This document shows, one piece after another, positions 62,420 to 64,000 of a stretch of DNA of 64,000 bases (its first letter is position 1; every line of letters starts with the position of its first letter). The translations under genes were made by a program, and so were the position numbers. The notes beneath the pieces are model-generated. The model saw only the letters and a list, made by a program, of their open reading frames with translations. It was not told the origin of the DNA and searched no databases. The stretch comes from Tanypteryx hageni (lineage: Eukaryota; Arthropoda; Insecta; Odonata; Petaluridae), in the NCBI GenBank assembly GCA_028673005.1, contig CM054112.1, positions 192,251,518 to 192,315,517 of the forward strand, given 5' to 3'.

Positions 62420-64000
62420 TACGATGAATTAATGAATGGAGAATCGGAAATAACCTATACAACAAATATATGAGAAAACTCGCTTTTTATGAACGTCTTA
62501 TTCTCCGAGTCATTAACTAAACCGTCTCATTTTTTTATTCAAATTGTGATCGAAATTATAACAAGATTTTGACTTTATCCATACGTAGTGAAGGGGAAAG
62601 TACCTATTGTTTTCATGAAAAAAATCGATTTAGAGATTTCAACGGAAATACATGTTTTGAGGTCTCTTGAACACGATTTGTCCATTTTCTTGATAATGTG
62701 TGTGTGTGTGACAGTTTTTTTGTGGGTGCTCTAAAACTATTAATTAGATCAACGCGAAATTTTATATTTGACATTTTTTGTTAAAGGCAAAAAACTGATT
62801 AGTTTTTAGTTAAAATCGGTGTTTACTCTTGTCACAGTTTAAAAAAATATCTTCTTTAATATTTGATTAATGTAAAAATGTACTGGAATAAAAATTGTAG
62901 GAAATTTAATTTTCTACAACCTTTGTTTGAAACAATTTCCCATATTGTTTAAGAGATATCTTAAAACTAAATGTTTTAGCTGCTACCACCACACCACGTA
63001 CCGGCGACTATTGTAAACACTTGACGCTTAGTTACGTCTTAGTAACGCTCCTTTTTATGCTTAATTGTTGGAGCTTCGTGGATATATCCAATATCAAAAG
63101 ACTACAGTATGAGTTTAGGCCTGTTCTTTGTAAGGTCTTGAAATTTTTCTAATAGTTCCTTAAAATATTTACTATCATGTAACCTGTTTGGAATTTTTAG
63201 AAATATTACAGGTATGGAGAAAATCATGTGGTGGTCACATCAGTTTTATAATTATGGCTTTCTAGAATGGAAAATGAATCTGAAGTTCGATTGAAACTCG
63301 ATTTTAAACATGATTATCGATCGGTCGATTACGAAACTAGATCAAAAAACATTTAGATCACTCGCAAAGACGAGCGCCTAAGTCTATCATTATCGCAGTG
63401 ATTCAATCCTATACATCAGTCATGAAGAAAAAGACATATTTCCCATTAATAACGACACTAGTAAATTAGCTAAGACAATATTGTTCAGATTTCATAAATG
63501 ATATCTAATGACACCTCCTGCTGGCAAATACACGAATATGCGTGTCTTATTCAAACTGAAGAGATAATGAAATCATGGCCGTAGTTTTGGAATCCCTGAT
63601 CTAGACTTAAGTACAATCTACGATAAATAATATTTTAAAAGGTTTTGGCACTAAAAATAAACAGATGAAATTCTGGAAAAAGTTATATTTAAGGGGTATT
63701 TTTGACCCCAAGTTCCAATTTTAAACACCCATAAGAAAAGCATTGAAAACTGCGCAGGGCTTCATAAAATTGCTTTTTTAAATTATTTACAACTAGTTGA
63801 AATTACCCGGCGTTGCTCGGATTTTTAAGTCAAAACAAAAAATATTGAAGAAGATTTGAGAATAAAATCAAGTAATGAAACCAGGTTAATTTTTATTGTA
63901 TTGCTTAATGGTATGCAATATTTCTTGTCTTCCCAAAATTTGCCCAAATAAATAAATTTATCCTGCATTCTTTATCGATAAATTTGTTGACTATATTTTT
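62420..64000. other. Intergenic to window end
   Basis: AT-rich with a short (GT)n run at about 62699-62710. TACCCGGCGTTGCTCGG at about 63806-63822 is a phrase common in arthropod dispersed repeats and may mark an element continuing past the window. Confidence 0.45.

Noticed and set aside
1..64000. CRISPR arrays, multi-gene cassettes or viral integration
   Set aside because: No direct-repeat/spacer arrays, gene clusters or virus-like proteins were seen in this eukaryotic sequence.

Overview
The window is a gene-poor, AT-rich stretch of an arthropod nuclear genome, almost certainly an insect. Long introns with canonical GT-AG boundaries, many small DNA-transposon relics, tRNA-derived SINE traces and 5'-truncated LINEs rule out a prokaryotic or organellar source. 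The only host gene I can support is the diuretic hormone 31 (DH31, calcitonin-like) neuropeptide precursor on the + strand. Its mature peptide is closest, as far as I recall, to the cockroach-type DH31, so a hemimetabolous insect is plausible; the species cannot be read from this sequence.

DH31 gene layout: a TATA-type promoter and short non-coding exon are predicted near 15.49-15.58 kb. A possible first intron of about 39 kb follows. Coding exons lie at 54632-54714 (signal peptide), 55761-55880 (acidic spacer) and 60026-60164 (Lys-Arg cleavage site, 31-residue peptide, Gly amidation donor, four Arg, short tail). The joined reading frame is open, 113 codons, and both coding introns interrupt codons at phase 2. 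The coding exons are near certain; assignment of the distal promoter/exon to this gene is inference.

The rest is non-coding DNA filled with transposon relics. From left to right: a ~0.98 kb foldback structure with tRNA-like sequence in both arms (2519-3498); a 528-bp mariner-like deletion derivative (6066-6593); a TTAA-flanked MITE (8077-8511); a 151-bp tandem repeat (8698-9150); one 245-bp dispersed repeat in two opposite orientations (20.8 and 31.1 kb); a LINE 3' end (about 30.48-31.06 kb); a 1.35-kb hAT-like element with an 8-bp target-site duplication (33013-34360); a dense cluster of hAT MITEs, SINE tails and a decayed DDE-transposase fragment (46.1-50.4 kb); another hAT MITE (53273-53562); a three-layer nest in DH31 intron 3 (hAT carrying both a LINE and a piggyBac-like element, 55905-59458); and a further hAT MITE at 62111-62411.

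I found no multi-gene cassette, CRISPR array or candidate new biological system. The notable items are the neuropeptide gene architecture, the nested insertion in its last intron, and the structured non-autonomous transposons. Many short ORFs in the window have no recognisable domain and were not called as genes.
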